NCBI RefSeq assembly: GCF_000315625.1
Contig: NW_005434660.1
Span: forward strand, 364,768-428,767
DNA from: Guillardia theta CCMP2712
Taxonomy: Eukaryota; Cryptophyceae; Pyrenomonadales; Geminigeraceae
DNA: 64,000 nucleotides
Direction: 5' to 3'
Shown here: positions 21,052 to 30,885 of the stretch, in pieces
How the letters are laid out: every line of letters begins with the position of its first letter
How positions within the stretch are numbered: the stretch's first letter is position 1
Position numbers and translations under genes: made by a program
The notes under the pieces: generated by a model
The model's database searches: none
What the model was told of the DNA's origin: nothing
What the model saw: the letters and a program-made list of their open reading frames with translations, nothing else

Positions 21052-23418
21052 ATGTACGCAGTAGGGGAGGAGGTACTTGCGCTGCTATGGCAGGGATCCT
21101 CCTCTCCCTCATCCTCATCATCCTCTCCGGAACGATCGCCTGATCCACTCAGAGCCCTGTCCTCCATGTCCTTCTTCTCTTCGATGAACAAGTTGTCTCA
21201 CCAAGGGTCTCTTCCTGCACTTCAACCGCAAGCTGCACAGGCTGAAACCCTCCATGGTGTTGATGGCAAGGCGAGGAGGAGGCTGCACATTCCACAGGCT
21301 GCTGTGTTCGTCCAGGGTGTCTTGACAGAATGGTACTTTCACTCCAGGGGCAGAATCATGAAGAAAGCAAAGAAAAGTTTGGAGAAGGAAAACTTGCTGA
21401 AAGAGTTCGCACGTGAGAACTCTGCAGGAAGACCGGTTGCGTACCTGATAGTGCATCACAAGGGGGAGGATGGATTGTTTACAACGCAGGTTAAGGTCTT
21501 GGAAGAGAACGGATTCAATTCCACTGTCAGAAATGCGTTTTCGACGCAGCTGACGGGAACTGTTGTGGAGTATGTTGTAGGGAAAAAGAGGCCGGTCAAG
21601 CCGTGGCTGCTGAACCCTCCACTTGACCCCAGGACTGAAGGAGCTGCTTGCTTTGAATGCGTGTGGACGAAGGAGAGAATCAGCGTCAAGCTCAGGCACG
21701 AGGACGACTTGAAGGCTGTGGCTCATACCTGCTTTCAGCATAAGGATAACGACGGCAGGATCAGGTTTGACAAGCCGCGAACTTTCATTCAACACGTCAG
21801 ACACGAGTTGGGAGCCCAGCAGGGTCAGAGCTTGAAGCCCATCAAGGCTGTAGGCCAGTCGTTCAAGAGGTTCCCCGCCATCTGCGGGTATTACAACAAC
21901 TCCACCTGGCGGGTGATGGCTGAGGGCGACCCTTCCAAGGTCGTTTACGTCAAGAACTTCCGCTCATGGCAGTCTAGAGATACAATCAGCGGTCAGGCCC
22001 AAGAGGACGAAGGGCCCCAGCTAGGAGGGCCTGACTACAGCGAGTACGGCAACGGGGTCATAATCTCCCTCGAGGAGCACTCGGCGATTCGCGACTCGCT
22101 CCGTTCACTCGTACATCAGCTCGAGCTCTCGCAGGACGGGGCGGGGGAGAGCCCCAAGGTGAAGCATCTCCTTGCTTTCTTCAAGAGATCGCGGAACGGA
22201 CACTTGTACCTCATCTGGAGCACCGCAGCCCTCCTCTTCCCTTCAGAGAACATGAGCAACCGCAAGTTTGTGAGTGGGACGAAGGAGTTCTCCGACTACA
22301 CGGAGCTGCTGCAAAACCTGGTCATTCATCCTGGTTGGTACAACAGGTTCTGCTCTTCCGAAGACGATGTTGAGAAAGGCCTTCTGAAAGCTTTCGACCT
22401 GCGATCAACCACCATGGACTTCAAGGAGTTTCTCAACTTCCTTAACAAGATCGGCCTCTTACCCAGGAGAATCACCAGAGAAGAAGCGGGCAAGATCTTC
22501 AGAAGGGCGAACCGAACCAAAGGTGTGAGCGACGATGACGTTTACGAGATGAGCTTCAACGAGTTCAAGTCCGCTCTCAAGCTCATCGTCGACCTGCTCG
22601 GCCTGGAGTGGCGGCCCATCCTCTGCGCAGCTCGCATCGGGGAGATTCTTTTCAACCCCAAGGTCTACAAGAGGTTCTGCTTCGGCGAGCAGGGGAACGA
22701 GATTCACTTCAACCAGCTCTGCAACCTCCTGCTCACCTATCGCCTTCTGCCTGCCTTCATCTCCAAGGAGGATGCTGAGAAAATGTACCGCCGGACTCTG
22801 AGAGAACAGGAGGGAGGAGGAGGAGGTGTTGGTGGTAGCAGTTTTCTGCTGAAATCAGCCCAGGATTCTCCCGTAGTCTCTTCCCCAGCAGCGACCCACC
22901 ATACCGGCCTCTCCCGCCACAACAGCATCATCGTCAACGTTCAGTCCGGTCTGCACGAGACAGGGTTCCGGGCCTTCATGATCGCACTGGGAGACAGATT
23001 CGGCATGCAGATCGACAAGAAGAAGGATTGTGTGATTTCTCCCTTCACCGAGCAGATCCTGGGCAGCCAGATGCCTCCCGAGATGCAGAGCGACTCGGAT
23101 GTGGTTGAGAGATTATACCACCACCCCTACAAAACCTCTCCCCTCAGGCCCCCCTCCTCTCCCCTTCGTCCGGTGAACCTGCAGCAAAGCTCGACTTTGA
23201 GCGTGAGCGTCACTGCTACGGACGTGAGCACAGCAACGGATGGGGAACAGCAGCAAGTCGAGGTCGAGCAGGTGAAGGAGAGGCTCCCCAAGGTCAGAAA
23301 GAAGCTAAAGAGCTCAGTGAGGAAGTTGGGTGAGCCATCGAATGGTGAGGACAAGCTGGAGCCTCAAAAGATCAAACTCTTTCGTATCAGGAGTGGGACT
23401 TCTTCGCCTGTACATTAA
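21052..23418 (+). CDS. Large intronless protein with EF-hand-like helical pairs, function unknown
   Basis: 788 residues in one exon, ATG at 21052. A Ser-rich N-terminus is followed by a globular region (AVFVQGVLTEWYFHSRGRIM at about residue 83) that is not recognised. Residues about 430-620 contain two repeats of an EF-hand-like helical architecture: NLVIHPGWYNRFCSSEDDVE...TMDFKEFLNFLNKIGLLPRR and ...FNPKVYKRFCFGEQGNEIHF...LLLTYRLLPA. In each, 'YNRFC/YKRFCF' precedes a segment like 'DFKEFLNFL' or 'HFNQLCNLL', with a further 'SFNEFKSALKLIVDLLG' helix between. The acidic calcium-binding positions are mostly missing, so calcium binding is doubtful. The pattern recalls p25-alpha/EF-hand-like flagellar proteins, but I cannot assign a family. 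The C-terminal 100 residues are basic and low complexity. Intronless structure is unusual among its neighbours. Confidence 0.7.
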   Translation: MYAVGEEVLALLWQGSSSPSSSSSSPERSPDPLRALSSMSFFSSMNKLSHQGSLPALQPQAAQAETLHGVDGKARRRLHIPQAAVFVQGVLTEWYFHSRGRIMKKAKKSLEKENLLKEFARENSAGRPVAYLIVHHKGEDGLFTTQVKVLEENGFNSTVRNAFSTQLTGTVVEYVVGKKRPVKPWLLNPPLDPRTEGAACFECVWTKERISVKLRHEDDLKAVAHTCFQHKDNDGRIRFDKPRTFIQHVRHELGAQQGQSLKPIKAVGQSFKRFPAICGYYNNSTWRVMAEGDPSKVVYVKNFRSWQSRDTISGQAQEDEGPQLGGPDYSEYGNGVIISLEEHSAIRDSLRSLVHQLELSQDGAGESPKVKHLLAFFKRSRNGHLYLIWSTAALLFPSENMSNRKFVSGTKEFSDYTELLQNLVIHPGWYNRFCSSEDDVEKGLLKAFDLRSTTMDFKEFLNFLNKIGLLPRRITREEAGKIFRRANRTKGVSDDDVYEMSFNEFKSALKLIVDLLGLEWRPILCAARIGEILFNPKVYKRFCFGEQGNEIHFNQLCNLLLTYRLLPAFISKEDAEKMYRRTLREQEGGGGGVGGSSFLLKSAQDSPVVSSPAATHHTGLSRHNSIIVNVQSGLHETGFRAFMIALGDRFGMQIDKKKDCVISPFTEQILGSQMPPEMQSDSDVVERLYHHPYKTSPLRPPSSPLRPVNLQQSSTLSVSVTATDVSTATDGEQQQVEVEQVKERLPKVRKKLKSSVRKLGEPSNGEDKLEPQKIKLFRIRSGTSSPVH

Positions 23419-23490
23419 ATTCGTCCTGTACATTTCAACTCCCTTGCTCCTCCCATCAACTTCCGTCCCACTCAAGACTTGCTCCTTCTC

Positions 23491-23970
23491 TCATCTCTCG
23501 GCTTCGAACTTCCCCTTGTTCATCCAACGCATCGCTCGCGTCCCTACCGCCGCACAACAGAAGAGCGCTGCCATGGCAACAGGAGCCGCTGCTGTCCAGA
23601 CCAGCACGGAGCCAGCCAGGCACTGGCCGAACTCAACGACGAGGACGAGGAGAGGGAGCTCGTGCACCTGAGCAAGGAAGGAAGACGGAGAGCATTGCGA
23701 GAAGGGAAGCATGAAGAGAGGGATCAGCATAAGCTGGATAGGTGTCAAGAGCAGGTTGATCGCCACGGACAAGGCTGAGACAACTGGAGTCACGGTGAAT
23801 CTTGTCCGAAGGAGGAGGAGGAGGAAGAACACAGCGATGGTCGTTGCACCAGGAATGGGAAAGAGCCCTCCCCATCCCCCTGCGCTCAGAGAAATTCCCA
23901 GCTCAGTCGCGCTCATCCTGACTGCAGGCTCATAGAGCTCGTGCCGGAGAAACCTCTTGAGTCGATCCAT
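23491..23970 (-). CDS. DUF2062-like membrane protein
   Basis: 159 residues from the ATG at 23970 (MDRLKRFLRHELYEPAVRMS); the frame extends a little further upstream without an ATG. The segment WGGLFPIPGATTIAVFFLLL, followed by RTRFTVTPVVSALSVAINLL and TPIQLMLIPLF, matches the DUF2062 pattern: a glycine-rich first span with a Pro-x-Pro-Gly turn, then 'N...TP' entering the second span. A third and fourth hydrophobic stretch follow (ELPLLVLVVEFGQCLAG, AAAPVAMAALFCCAAVG). DUF2062 proteins are small membrane proteins of bacteria and plastid-bearing eukaryotes with no settled biochemical role. No transit peptide is evident. It converges on the preceding gene with about 70 bp between stops. Confidence 0.6.
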   Translation of the reverse strand: MDRLKRFLRHELYEPAVRMSATELGISLSAGGWGGLFPIPGATTIAVFFLLLLLRTRFTVTPVVSALSVAINLLLTPIQLMLIPLFMLPFSQCSPSSFLAQVHELPLLVLVVEFGQCLAGSVLVWTAAAPVAMAALFCCAAVGTRAMRWMNKGKFEAER

Positions 23971-23994
23971 GGCGCCTTGTTTCGTCGTCAACAA

Positions 23995-24409
23995 ACTCCT
24001 TTGACCTTCACATAGGAGCGCTGCTCTGCCCGAAAGCTCGACCCCATGTCGCTGCGAAGTGCTTCCCCTCTGTTCGGCAGCCCTAGAGGGCCGACTAGAC
24101 TCGCTATGGAGCGAGCGGGCAGACTACATGCACCTACTCCAAGGGTCGGAGGGTTCTGACAGCGATAAGGCTGATCGCCAAACGACAAGAGAGGTGGACG
24201 GGAGAGAAGTGGGAGGAAGAGCGAGCAAAGACGGCTCGCAGGGGGAGTAGAATGCAGGAGGGAGGAGAGGAGGAACACAGAGAGGCGGGAGTGAGGAGGG
24301 GGGTGAGCGAACGCCCTGCCTCAGAGGTTTCGGATACTCACGGATACCAGTACGAATACCAGCACGAATACCAGCACGGATAATCACGGATATCCTTGGT
24401 TCCAGAGGA
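23995..24409. other. Spacer with a short degenerate tandem repeat
   Basis: No gene is supported. At about 24335-24392 there are four to five copies of a 12-bp unit ((C)ACGGATACCAG / CACGAATACCAG). Confidence 0.5.
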
Positions 24410-24762
24410 ATGCTGACTTTGTCAATGCGTCGCGGGGGGGCAGGGCTGACGACGATGCTGCTAGTGGCGTCATCGGTTGTCTGTCAGGTTGTCCTTCATC
24501 AAGATGATGTCTGCTGTGGCTCCTCTCTCAACTCTGCCCGTTCTCCTCTCGTTCACCTCTGTGAATGTTCAAGTGCAGCGACTCTGTCAGAATCGTTGGC
24601 CCTTCTAAGAAGCATTTCGGTGATGAAACTCCATTTGATCAGGCGGAAGCCTTCCTACAGCAACCTCTGCCTTCCTTGAGGTTGTGAAGACCTCCTTCTA
24701 GGCTGTGTGCCTGGATGTTCTGACATGGTGGAAGGGTTCGCGGAGGAGGTGCTGGCGCGCAG

Positions 24763-26133
24763 ATGTGCATGCAAGGCAAGTCTTTCCCGACCATCGAGCT
24801 CAATGACGGTGAGGACCTCCTGCAACCCTCACTTACGTCACTGGGTTGCTCATCCCGTGAAGGTTCAAGACACCCCATGATTGGCTTCGGGACGTACAAA
24901 GTCGGTTTCATCCCTGCGAGCGCGTCGGCGGCCGTGGCTGGGCAGGAGGCGCAAGGATCGAAGCAGGAGACGGCGCGGGAGTGCGTCCTGTCGGCTCTCG
25001 AGTGTGGCTATCGCTTCTTGGATTGTGCTCAGTTCTATGGGAACGAGAGAGAAGTGGGGCTTGCGATCAAGGACAGTGGCATCCCCCGCGAAGAGTTGTT
25101 CCTTGCCAGCAAGGTCCTTGTGCTGCTCGCGGGTCCTTTGAAGCTCACTCAGCATGGAAGGTGTGGACAGACAAGATTTTCGAAGGAGCAGATGCAGTCA
25201 GGAAGCAGGTGAAGTCCGGGAGATAGGAGGGAGAACGATGTCACCCGCTCCTTCCAGGTCCAGCAAACCCTCGACGACCTCGGGACGGACTATCTCGACC
25301 TGTATCTGATCCATTGGCCAGTTCCCAGCAAGCACGTGGAGGCATACAAGGTTGTGTGCGTCTCTCTTGGATCCTGAGGAGGAGAGTGAAAGGGAGCTGT
25401 GCAAGGTGCTGGAGGAGCTGCAGGCTCAGGGCAAGCTGAGGTCGATAGGGGTGAGCAACTACGTCATCGAGGACCTCGAGGAGCTCATGGTGCGCTTGCC
25501 GACGTGTTGATGAGATTCCTTATGAACAACTCTGTAGCAATCGGCCAAGGTTGTTCCGGCGATCAATCAGATCGAGGTCAACCCGTTCCTGTACAGGAAG
25601 AGAACCATCTCCTACTGCCAGTCGAAGGGCATTGTTGTCCAAGCTTACCGGGCCCTGAGGGATGGCAAGGTACGAAGTGTTATCTGTAGTTTTCTGGCTG
25701 ACTTGTGGACAGGCATTCTCACACCCGTTGATCCTTAAGATGTCGGAGAAGTACAACAAACCCCCTGCCAACATCCTCGGAAGGTGGTGTGTACAGAAGA
25801 ACGTAATCTACATCCCCAAGTCGGTCAAGAAGGAAAGGATGGTAATTTGTTGGTGGTCCCAGCGTAGAATTGACTGCTCTCCTTTATGGGCAGCTTGCCA
25901 ACATGGATGTGTTCGATTGGACGCTTGAGGAGAAGGATATGCAAGAGTTGGACCTCCTCACGACTGAGGAGAATCTAGAGACGTTCAAGGTGCTCGACCT
26001 GAGACCAATGCAACTTGTGCTGGTTTGAACTTACCAACAGGCCCTCTACCTGAAATGTGTTCTGAGAGATACTCCGCTGAGCGGCACGGAGGAGGGAAAG
26101 AAGTTGCTACGCACTGCCTTCACGATCGACTAA
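24763..26133 (+). CDS. Aldo-keto reductase, nine exons
   Basis: Exons 24763-24808, 24863-25113, 25161-25208, 25258-25350, 25397-25489, 25538-25669, 25713-25841, 25894-25989 and 26041-26133: 981 nt, 326 residues, every junction in phase. Introns are 44-54 bp. The product is a complete AKR TIM barrel that reduces carbonyls with NAD(P)H. All four catalytic residues are present: Asp69 and Tyr74 (FLDCAQFYGNEREVG), Lys99 (LASKVWTDK) and His134 (YLIHWP). The NADPH motif IPKSVKKERM is near the C-terminus, and VSNY and NQIEVNPF, expected in AKRs, are also present. An exon encoding a signal-like peptide (MLTLSMRRGGAGLTTMLLVA, ATG at 24410) lies 300 bp upstream on the same strand. If it is spliced in, the enzyme would enter the secretory route or plastid; I could not find a clean junction. 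Substrate unknown. Confidence 0.9.
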
Positions 26134-27482
26134 GGGCCGGGGCAGTAGCTGCAGCATCGCCACGGCCGCCGGCCCGTCACTTGAGTCATCTGGCTCCGAC
26201 GTACGGTCGTACCCGCCGCCGGCGAACGGTCACGGCGCCGGGCCAGCAGGTAGTGAGCTCAGTGACCACCCGGGACTCGGTACAGTGGCAGTGCCACCGT
26301 GCGGCAGGCCGCGTGAGCCCGCGCCGGCGGCTCAGTGGCCCGGCCGGCACTGGCACTGCGGCAGCGGCACGGTCACGATGGTGGCACGCCGCCGGGACTC
26401 CAGCGGCAACACCGCGCCACGCCACGCCAATCCCGGCGGGCCAGCGCCGCCCGGCCTCGCCGCTGACTCCCGAGTCAGACTCAGGCCGCTGAGCCCGGCT
26501 GCCCGGCCGCAGTGCGGCGCCGTAGTGACCGTCGTGAACCTACGGTCCGTGGCGCTCAGATCGGACCGGCCCGTGACGCCGTGAAGGCTCCTCAGTCACT
26601 TCAGTTATCATCCGATTGTTAGTCTTTTTGCTCAAAGTTACTAAGTTAAAAATCAGTACGAGGACAATCAGGAGAGTCGAGGAGGCTTGACCCTGACACT
26701 GTCGCACAGGCCAAACGGCGAGAAGAGCAAAGACAGCGTTAGTAAGTTAGCCTATCCTCTCTCAGCGAGTCACCGCGTGGCCCCGGGCCGCATCGGAAGT
26801 GAGTCGTTGCCACCGAACGGCAGGCCGGGCCCAGCCGCAGCCGCAACCGCCGCTTCAAAGTTCAATGCCGCATGATGCATCACAGTGTCCCGGGTTACCG
26901 GGTCCTGCCACCGGACGGTGCCAGAGGGCCCGGGGTGCCGGGGGGCCGGCAGTGCCGCGGCCCGGGCCCAGTGCCAGCTGAGCCTGATCGGCGGTCACGG
27001 CCCTGGCCAGTGGCCGCACTTTTGAAGTTCGGCACTGCAGTGTGGACCGTCACGGTCCGACCGGGGAAACGGGCCCGACTCCCGAGTTCGGGTACGGTAC
27101 TGCCATGCCCGGGGGCCGGGAACTGGCTCTGCCCGGCCGCGCGCGCACTGCGGTGCGGCAGTAACCGGCCGCAGCGCGGCGCGGCGGCCTGAGCCTACCC
27201 GGAGTCGCGCCGCCAGGGCGCCCCCGCGGCCCGGCCGGGCCCCCGGCGGCCCCCGGTGAACCCGCCGGTGGGCCGGGCCCGGGGGGCCGCCACTCCGCGG
27301 CGCCCGCCGCCGACTGAGCGGTCCGGGCCCGGGCCACACTAGCCGCCCCGCCGGATCCGATCATCGGATCGCGCAGCCTCCGGGCCGGCGCTGGCAGCCG
27401 CCACCGGCTGTTTACGGCAGAGTGTACCGCCCAATGCGACCCCCCGCTTGCGGCCGGCCACTCGTGACTGGAGCCAGATTTC
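26134..27482. repeat. GC-rich palindromic-word island 5 (largest)
   Basis: About 1.35 kb, nearly all G+C except a central AT-rich break at 26600-26680. That break carries the motif TTGCTCAAAGTTACTAAGTT plus AAAAATCAGTACGAGGACAA. Words include CGGCCGG, GGCCCGGGCC, CAGTGACC, CACTGCAGTGTG and GGATCCGATCATCGGATC. The frames in it (Pro/Ala/Arg/Gly) are compositional. Confidence 0.7.
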
Positions 27483-28010
27483 AACGTTACTCCTCAAAAA
27501 AATAGTTGCATTCAACCAAAAGTTGAAGTTACAAGAACAAAGTTGAGGTTTCCGTCGAAAAATGAATGTATTCTCTCAATTTTAAAAAACAACTTTACTT
27601 ATTTCATGCAGCCTTTTGCGCTCCCACCCCACCCTTCACAATGACATAATCAAAATATAACCCCTCTCAGTCATAGAGAAATACCCTATCCTAGGTGGGT
27701 ACCTCAGCACCTTCACCCCTACTTCAAAAAACAAGTTATGTTCCCTTTTGCGTCCCAAGGGAAAAATAGCACCCACCTTCCCTTTATCCTACCAGGGCCT
27801 CTCCTCCCGCCCGCTGGCTTCACTGCTTTCTCGTAGCTGACCTCGTCTCAAAGCAGCTGCTATCCCTATCCCTCGCCTCTATCCTCCCTTTCTCCTCCCC
27901 TCACTTCTCTGAACATTTAGATTCATCCCTCCTCCTTGTCTTGACCCCGTAAATCGTTTCTCATCCCGAACCTACTGGCACTCGATCAATAGAAATTAAT
28001 CTTCCTTCCA
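27483..28010. other. Promoter-side spacer with C-rich tract
   Basis: AT-rich at 27483-27600, then CCCACCCCACCC-type words at 27620-27780 and a T/C-rich stretch to the ATG at 28011. It probably contains the promoter of the carbonic anhydrase/ankyrin gene. Confidence 0.5.
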
Positions 28011-29640
28011 ATGTCATCTGCACAGGCTGAGATTGCAAGTAGCTTCCATCAATACCTGGAGAGACTCGAAGAAAACTTCCCCAGGTAAACTATGATCTTC
28101 CATGTTGCATCTTGATAAAAACAATCAGCATGCATCTAACACTCTTTTTCCCTCTAGAGCTGTGCCAGAGAATGTCTTCATCGAGCATGCCAACAAAGTG
28201 CTCAACGATCACGGCTTCAACTCCAAGACTTCTATCAACCTTGTCAGTCACTGCCGAGACGAACTGTGCAGACCCTTCACTGAAGCCATCGACTCGACGT
28301 GGCAGAAGCCGAGCTTTAACATTGCTTCTCTTGCTGGAATGGTGTATTGTGGACGAACAGGCTTCAGAGCTGCCATGGCTCATGCCCCGAACATAGACGG
28401 AAAGGAGCGGTATGTCATCTGGGTAGCTTCGCACATTGCGCTCGGGGAGGGGGAACCTGGCATTGTCTACCGTCCTGGTCGGGAGCACGCCTCAACAGCA
28501 TGCGGAGCTCTGCTTGCCGCATTGCGTGAGATTCAATCGGGAAAGCTCAACGTACAGCTCGACCCTACGGACTTGGAGATGTCCCTGCTGAAGCAGCAAA
28601 TTGTGGGCTATTTGCGATACGGGCAAGTACCATCGCTGGTGGAGCTTACGTATGCCGTACACGAGTGCATCCTTGCAGACGTGAAACGAACGGCTCAGCT
28701 GGCTGTGGACCGAGATATGTGTGAGTACGTGATCATCTCAGGGATTCAAGTACATGGAGCATACAACAGTAACTTCTTCTGGCCAGGAACGTTCGTAAAG
28801 TACACACCGACAGGAGTTGAGGATCTTTACGAGGATTACGCTGCCTCGGTGTCGGACTGGACTATCAATGACTGGGTGGAGGTGGAGTCTCTTGCTCTGC
28901 TACAGAGGAAGGAAAGAGAGGCGAGGCTGGCTGTGAAACGAGGTGATCTACAGGCCCTGAAGGAGATCGAACTTCCCCTCACTAAGATCCGGGATAACAC
29001 TCGACGGTCGCTTCTACATGTCGCGGCCATGCATGGCAAGATCGAGATTGCTGAGTTCCTGCTCAAGTCTGCAGAAAATCTGAATCGGTTCGTCAACCTG
29101 CGTGATAACTTGCACTTGACTGCGATGGACTACGCGGTGCAATACGAGCATGACGAGCTGGCCGAGCTGCTGATGGAGAATGGAGGAGGGCTGGAGGGAG
29201 AGTGGCTTCAAGAAGAGCTTGTCAAAGCTGTCTCCAAGTGCGATCTCAATCAACTCAGCAGGCTCATGTGGTATGCCAAGGACATTCCTGCAGCCATCAA
29301 ATCCACCAATCAGGATGGCAAGTCGTTGGTTCATGTTTGTGCTGGATCTCGTGACGCGAAAAGAGCGGAGATGCTGCAGCTGCTGTTGTCCTTTGGAGCT
29401 GACACAAATCTAGTGGATTTCTACGGCAACAACGCCGCGATGGCCATTCAAGAGAGGCAGGATAGAGAGCTGCTAGAGGTCCTAGAGAGCCCTCGAGTCT
29501 CGCTTGACTTGTCATCGGCAAGCACAGAGCTGAAAGTGGGTGCCCTTGCACAATCGAAGATGCCAAAGAGACGAGCCAAGTCGTTCGGATCCAACCTTTC
29601 GGAGTTTGGTTACTCGAGACAATCATCTTCTAATTTTTGA
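28011..29640 (+). CDS. LCIB-type (theta-class) carbonic anhydrase domain fused to ankyrin repeats
   Basis: Exons 28011-28084 and 28158-29640 (73-bp intron, GTAAAC...CTCTAG); 518 residues. Residues 25-255 match the LCIB family, which hydrates CO2 in algal carbon-concentrating mechanisms. The three presumed zinc ligands are present: Cys57 in SHCRDEL, His117 in VASHIALGEGEPG and Cys140 in ACGALL. So are the neighbouring Arg-Asp of the CRDE motif and 'LAGMVYCGRTGFRAAMAH'. Residues about 285-470 contain ankyrin repeats (SLLHVAAMHGKIEIAEFLLK; LTAMDYAVQYEHDELAELLM; KSLVHVCAGSRDAKRAEMLQ with LLLSFGADTN). The tail is basic and Ser-rich. There is no signal or transit peptide, so a cytosolic place is likely. 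That the catalytic set is complete suggests activity, but some LCIB proteins with the same residues are inactive when tested. The gene lies between two GC islands. Confidence 0.8.
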
Positions 29641-30235
29641 TCGGCGGCCGCCGCATGATCCACAGACTCCGACGGCCCGAGTTCAATCCAGTCAGCAACT
29701 TAGCTCGACCGTAGCTTCCCGGTATCATACTGAGTACAATCGTTGCCAACCATCATGTGAGCTGCTGAGTCAAAGTTCCCGGCTTACTAACTTAAGCGGC
29801 CGCGGTCCGAACTTCAAAGCCAGGCCGCTTCCGACTCAGTACTCAGTGTGACCGGCCTCGCGGGCCCGGCCCGTCGCCGGTGCCCGACTCCCGCCTGATC
29901 ACTGTGACCGTATCGGACGGGAGCTTGGGCGTGTGACTCGGCGAGTCCGGAGCCGGCGGACCGTACTGGGCCTAGTACCCTCAGAGCCAGGACTACTAGT
30001 ACTACGGGCCCCGCCCTCACGGCGGCCGAGGTACGGTAGGCCCCGGGCCGGCCCGGCCCGCCGCGCCGTACGGTCGCCCGGCCCTCCGCCGCAGTGTCAC
30101 TGAGCCGTGCGGCCGCCCGGCGACCGTACGGTACTATATTCCGGACCGTACTATGATCGGATCGGGGCCCGGGGGGCGCGGCCCTGGGACTCTCAGTGAA
30201 CTCTTCTTGTACTCAAAGTAAACTCCGTTTCCATC
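29641..30235. repeat. GC-rich palindromic-word island 6
   Basis: Between the carbonic anhydrase gene and H2B copy B. Contains CGGCCGCCG, GTACGGTAC, GATCGGATCGGGGCCC and CACTGAGCC words. TGTACTCAAAGTAAACTC at 30209-30226, at the right edge, is a variant of the AT-rich island motif. No coding signal. Confidence 0.6.
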
Positions 30236-30347
30236 GAAAAACAGGAGGCGGGAGCCAACGGGGCGAGGGTGAGGGAGGAGAGGGGGCGGGGGGCTCGAGC
30301 CCTTCAAACTACAAGGCGGCAGCTGCGACCAGCACAAACCAAGCAGC

Positions 30348-30725
30348 ATGGGGTTCGGAGGCATGCCGCCCAAGAAGGAGAAGAAGCCCAAGAAGGAGAA
30401 GAAGCCCAAGGCTGAGGGCGACAAGAAGAAGAAGAAGAAGAGGAGGAGCGAGAGCTACTCCATCTACATCTACAAGGTGTTGAAGCAGGTTCACCCTGAC
30501 ACCGGTATCTCCACCAAGGCCATGTCGATCATGAACTCGTTCATCTCGGACATCTTCGACAAGATCTCGAACGAGGCCGGCAAGCTTGTGAGGTACAACA
30601 AGAAGGGAACGTTGTCTGCTCGCGAGATCCAGACTGCTGTGCGTCTCATCCTTCCTGGAGAGCTCGCCAAGCACGCTGTGTCCGAGGGAACCAAGGCTGT
30701 GACCAAGTACACTTCGTCCTCGTAA
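30348..30725 (+). CDS. Histone H2B, copy B
   Basis: Encodes the same 125-residue H2B as copies A and C (same two possible starts, 30348 and 30363). Conserved sequence begins about 110 bp upstream at CGAAAAACAGGAGGCGGGAG and ends about 160 bp downstream, so promoter-proximal and 3' sequences were duplicated with the gene. It faces copy C tail to tail, with about 700 bp between the duplicated units. In the 5' flank B and C agree with each other against A. Confidence 0.95.
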   Translation: MGFGGMPPKKEKKPKKEKKPKAEGDKKKKKKRRSESYSIYIYKVLKQVHPDTGISTKAMSIMNSFISDIFDKISNEAGKLVRYNKKGTLSAREIQTAVRLILPGELAKHAVSEGTKAVTKYTSSS

Positions 30726-30761
30726 GGAGTGAGAGGAGAGGAAGGATGCGAGGGTCCAACT

Positions 30762-30777
30762 GGTGTTATTCGACACC
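30762..30777 (+). promoter_or_regulatory. Candidate histone mRNA 3' stem-loop, copy B
   Basis: GGTGTTATTCGACACC, 37 nt after the stop codon: the same hairpin as in copies A and C. Preceded by CCAACT, similar to the CCAA that precedes classical histone stem-loops. A purine-rich GAACGAGAAG follows, where a downstream element would be expected. Confidence 0.45.
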
Positions 30778-30885
30778 GAACGAGAAGCTGCTGGTGCTGC
30801 AAGAGGCAGTTCGAGTCTGCCTGGCTTCTATCGATCTTACCGTCTCGTACTGTCTAGTCTAGGAGGCCCTGTGGGGCAGTTAAGG

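Noticed and set aside
21052-23418. Retrotransposon or viral origin for the large intronless gene
   Set aside because: No polymerase, integrase or capsid-like motifs, no flanking repeats, and EF-hand-like modules instead.
26025-26584. Frames across GC island 5
   Set aside because: Same compositional reason; the first part overlaps the true last exon of the aldo-keto reductase in another frame.
30792-30826. tRNA gene downstream of H2B (GGCAG-TTCGAGT-CTGCC looks like a T-arm)
   Set aside because: No matching 5' acceptor strand (GAAGCCA), D-arm or anticodon arm lies upstream at the right distance. It is kept only as a conserved hairpin.
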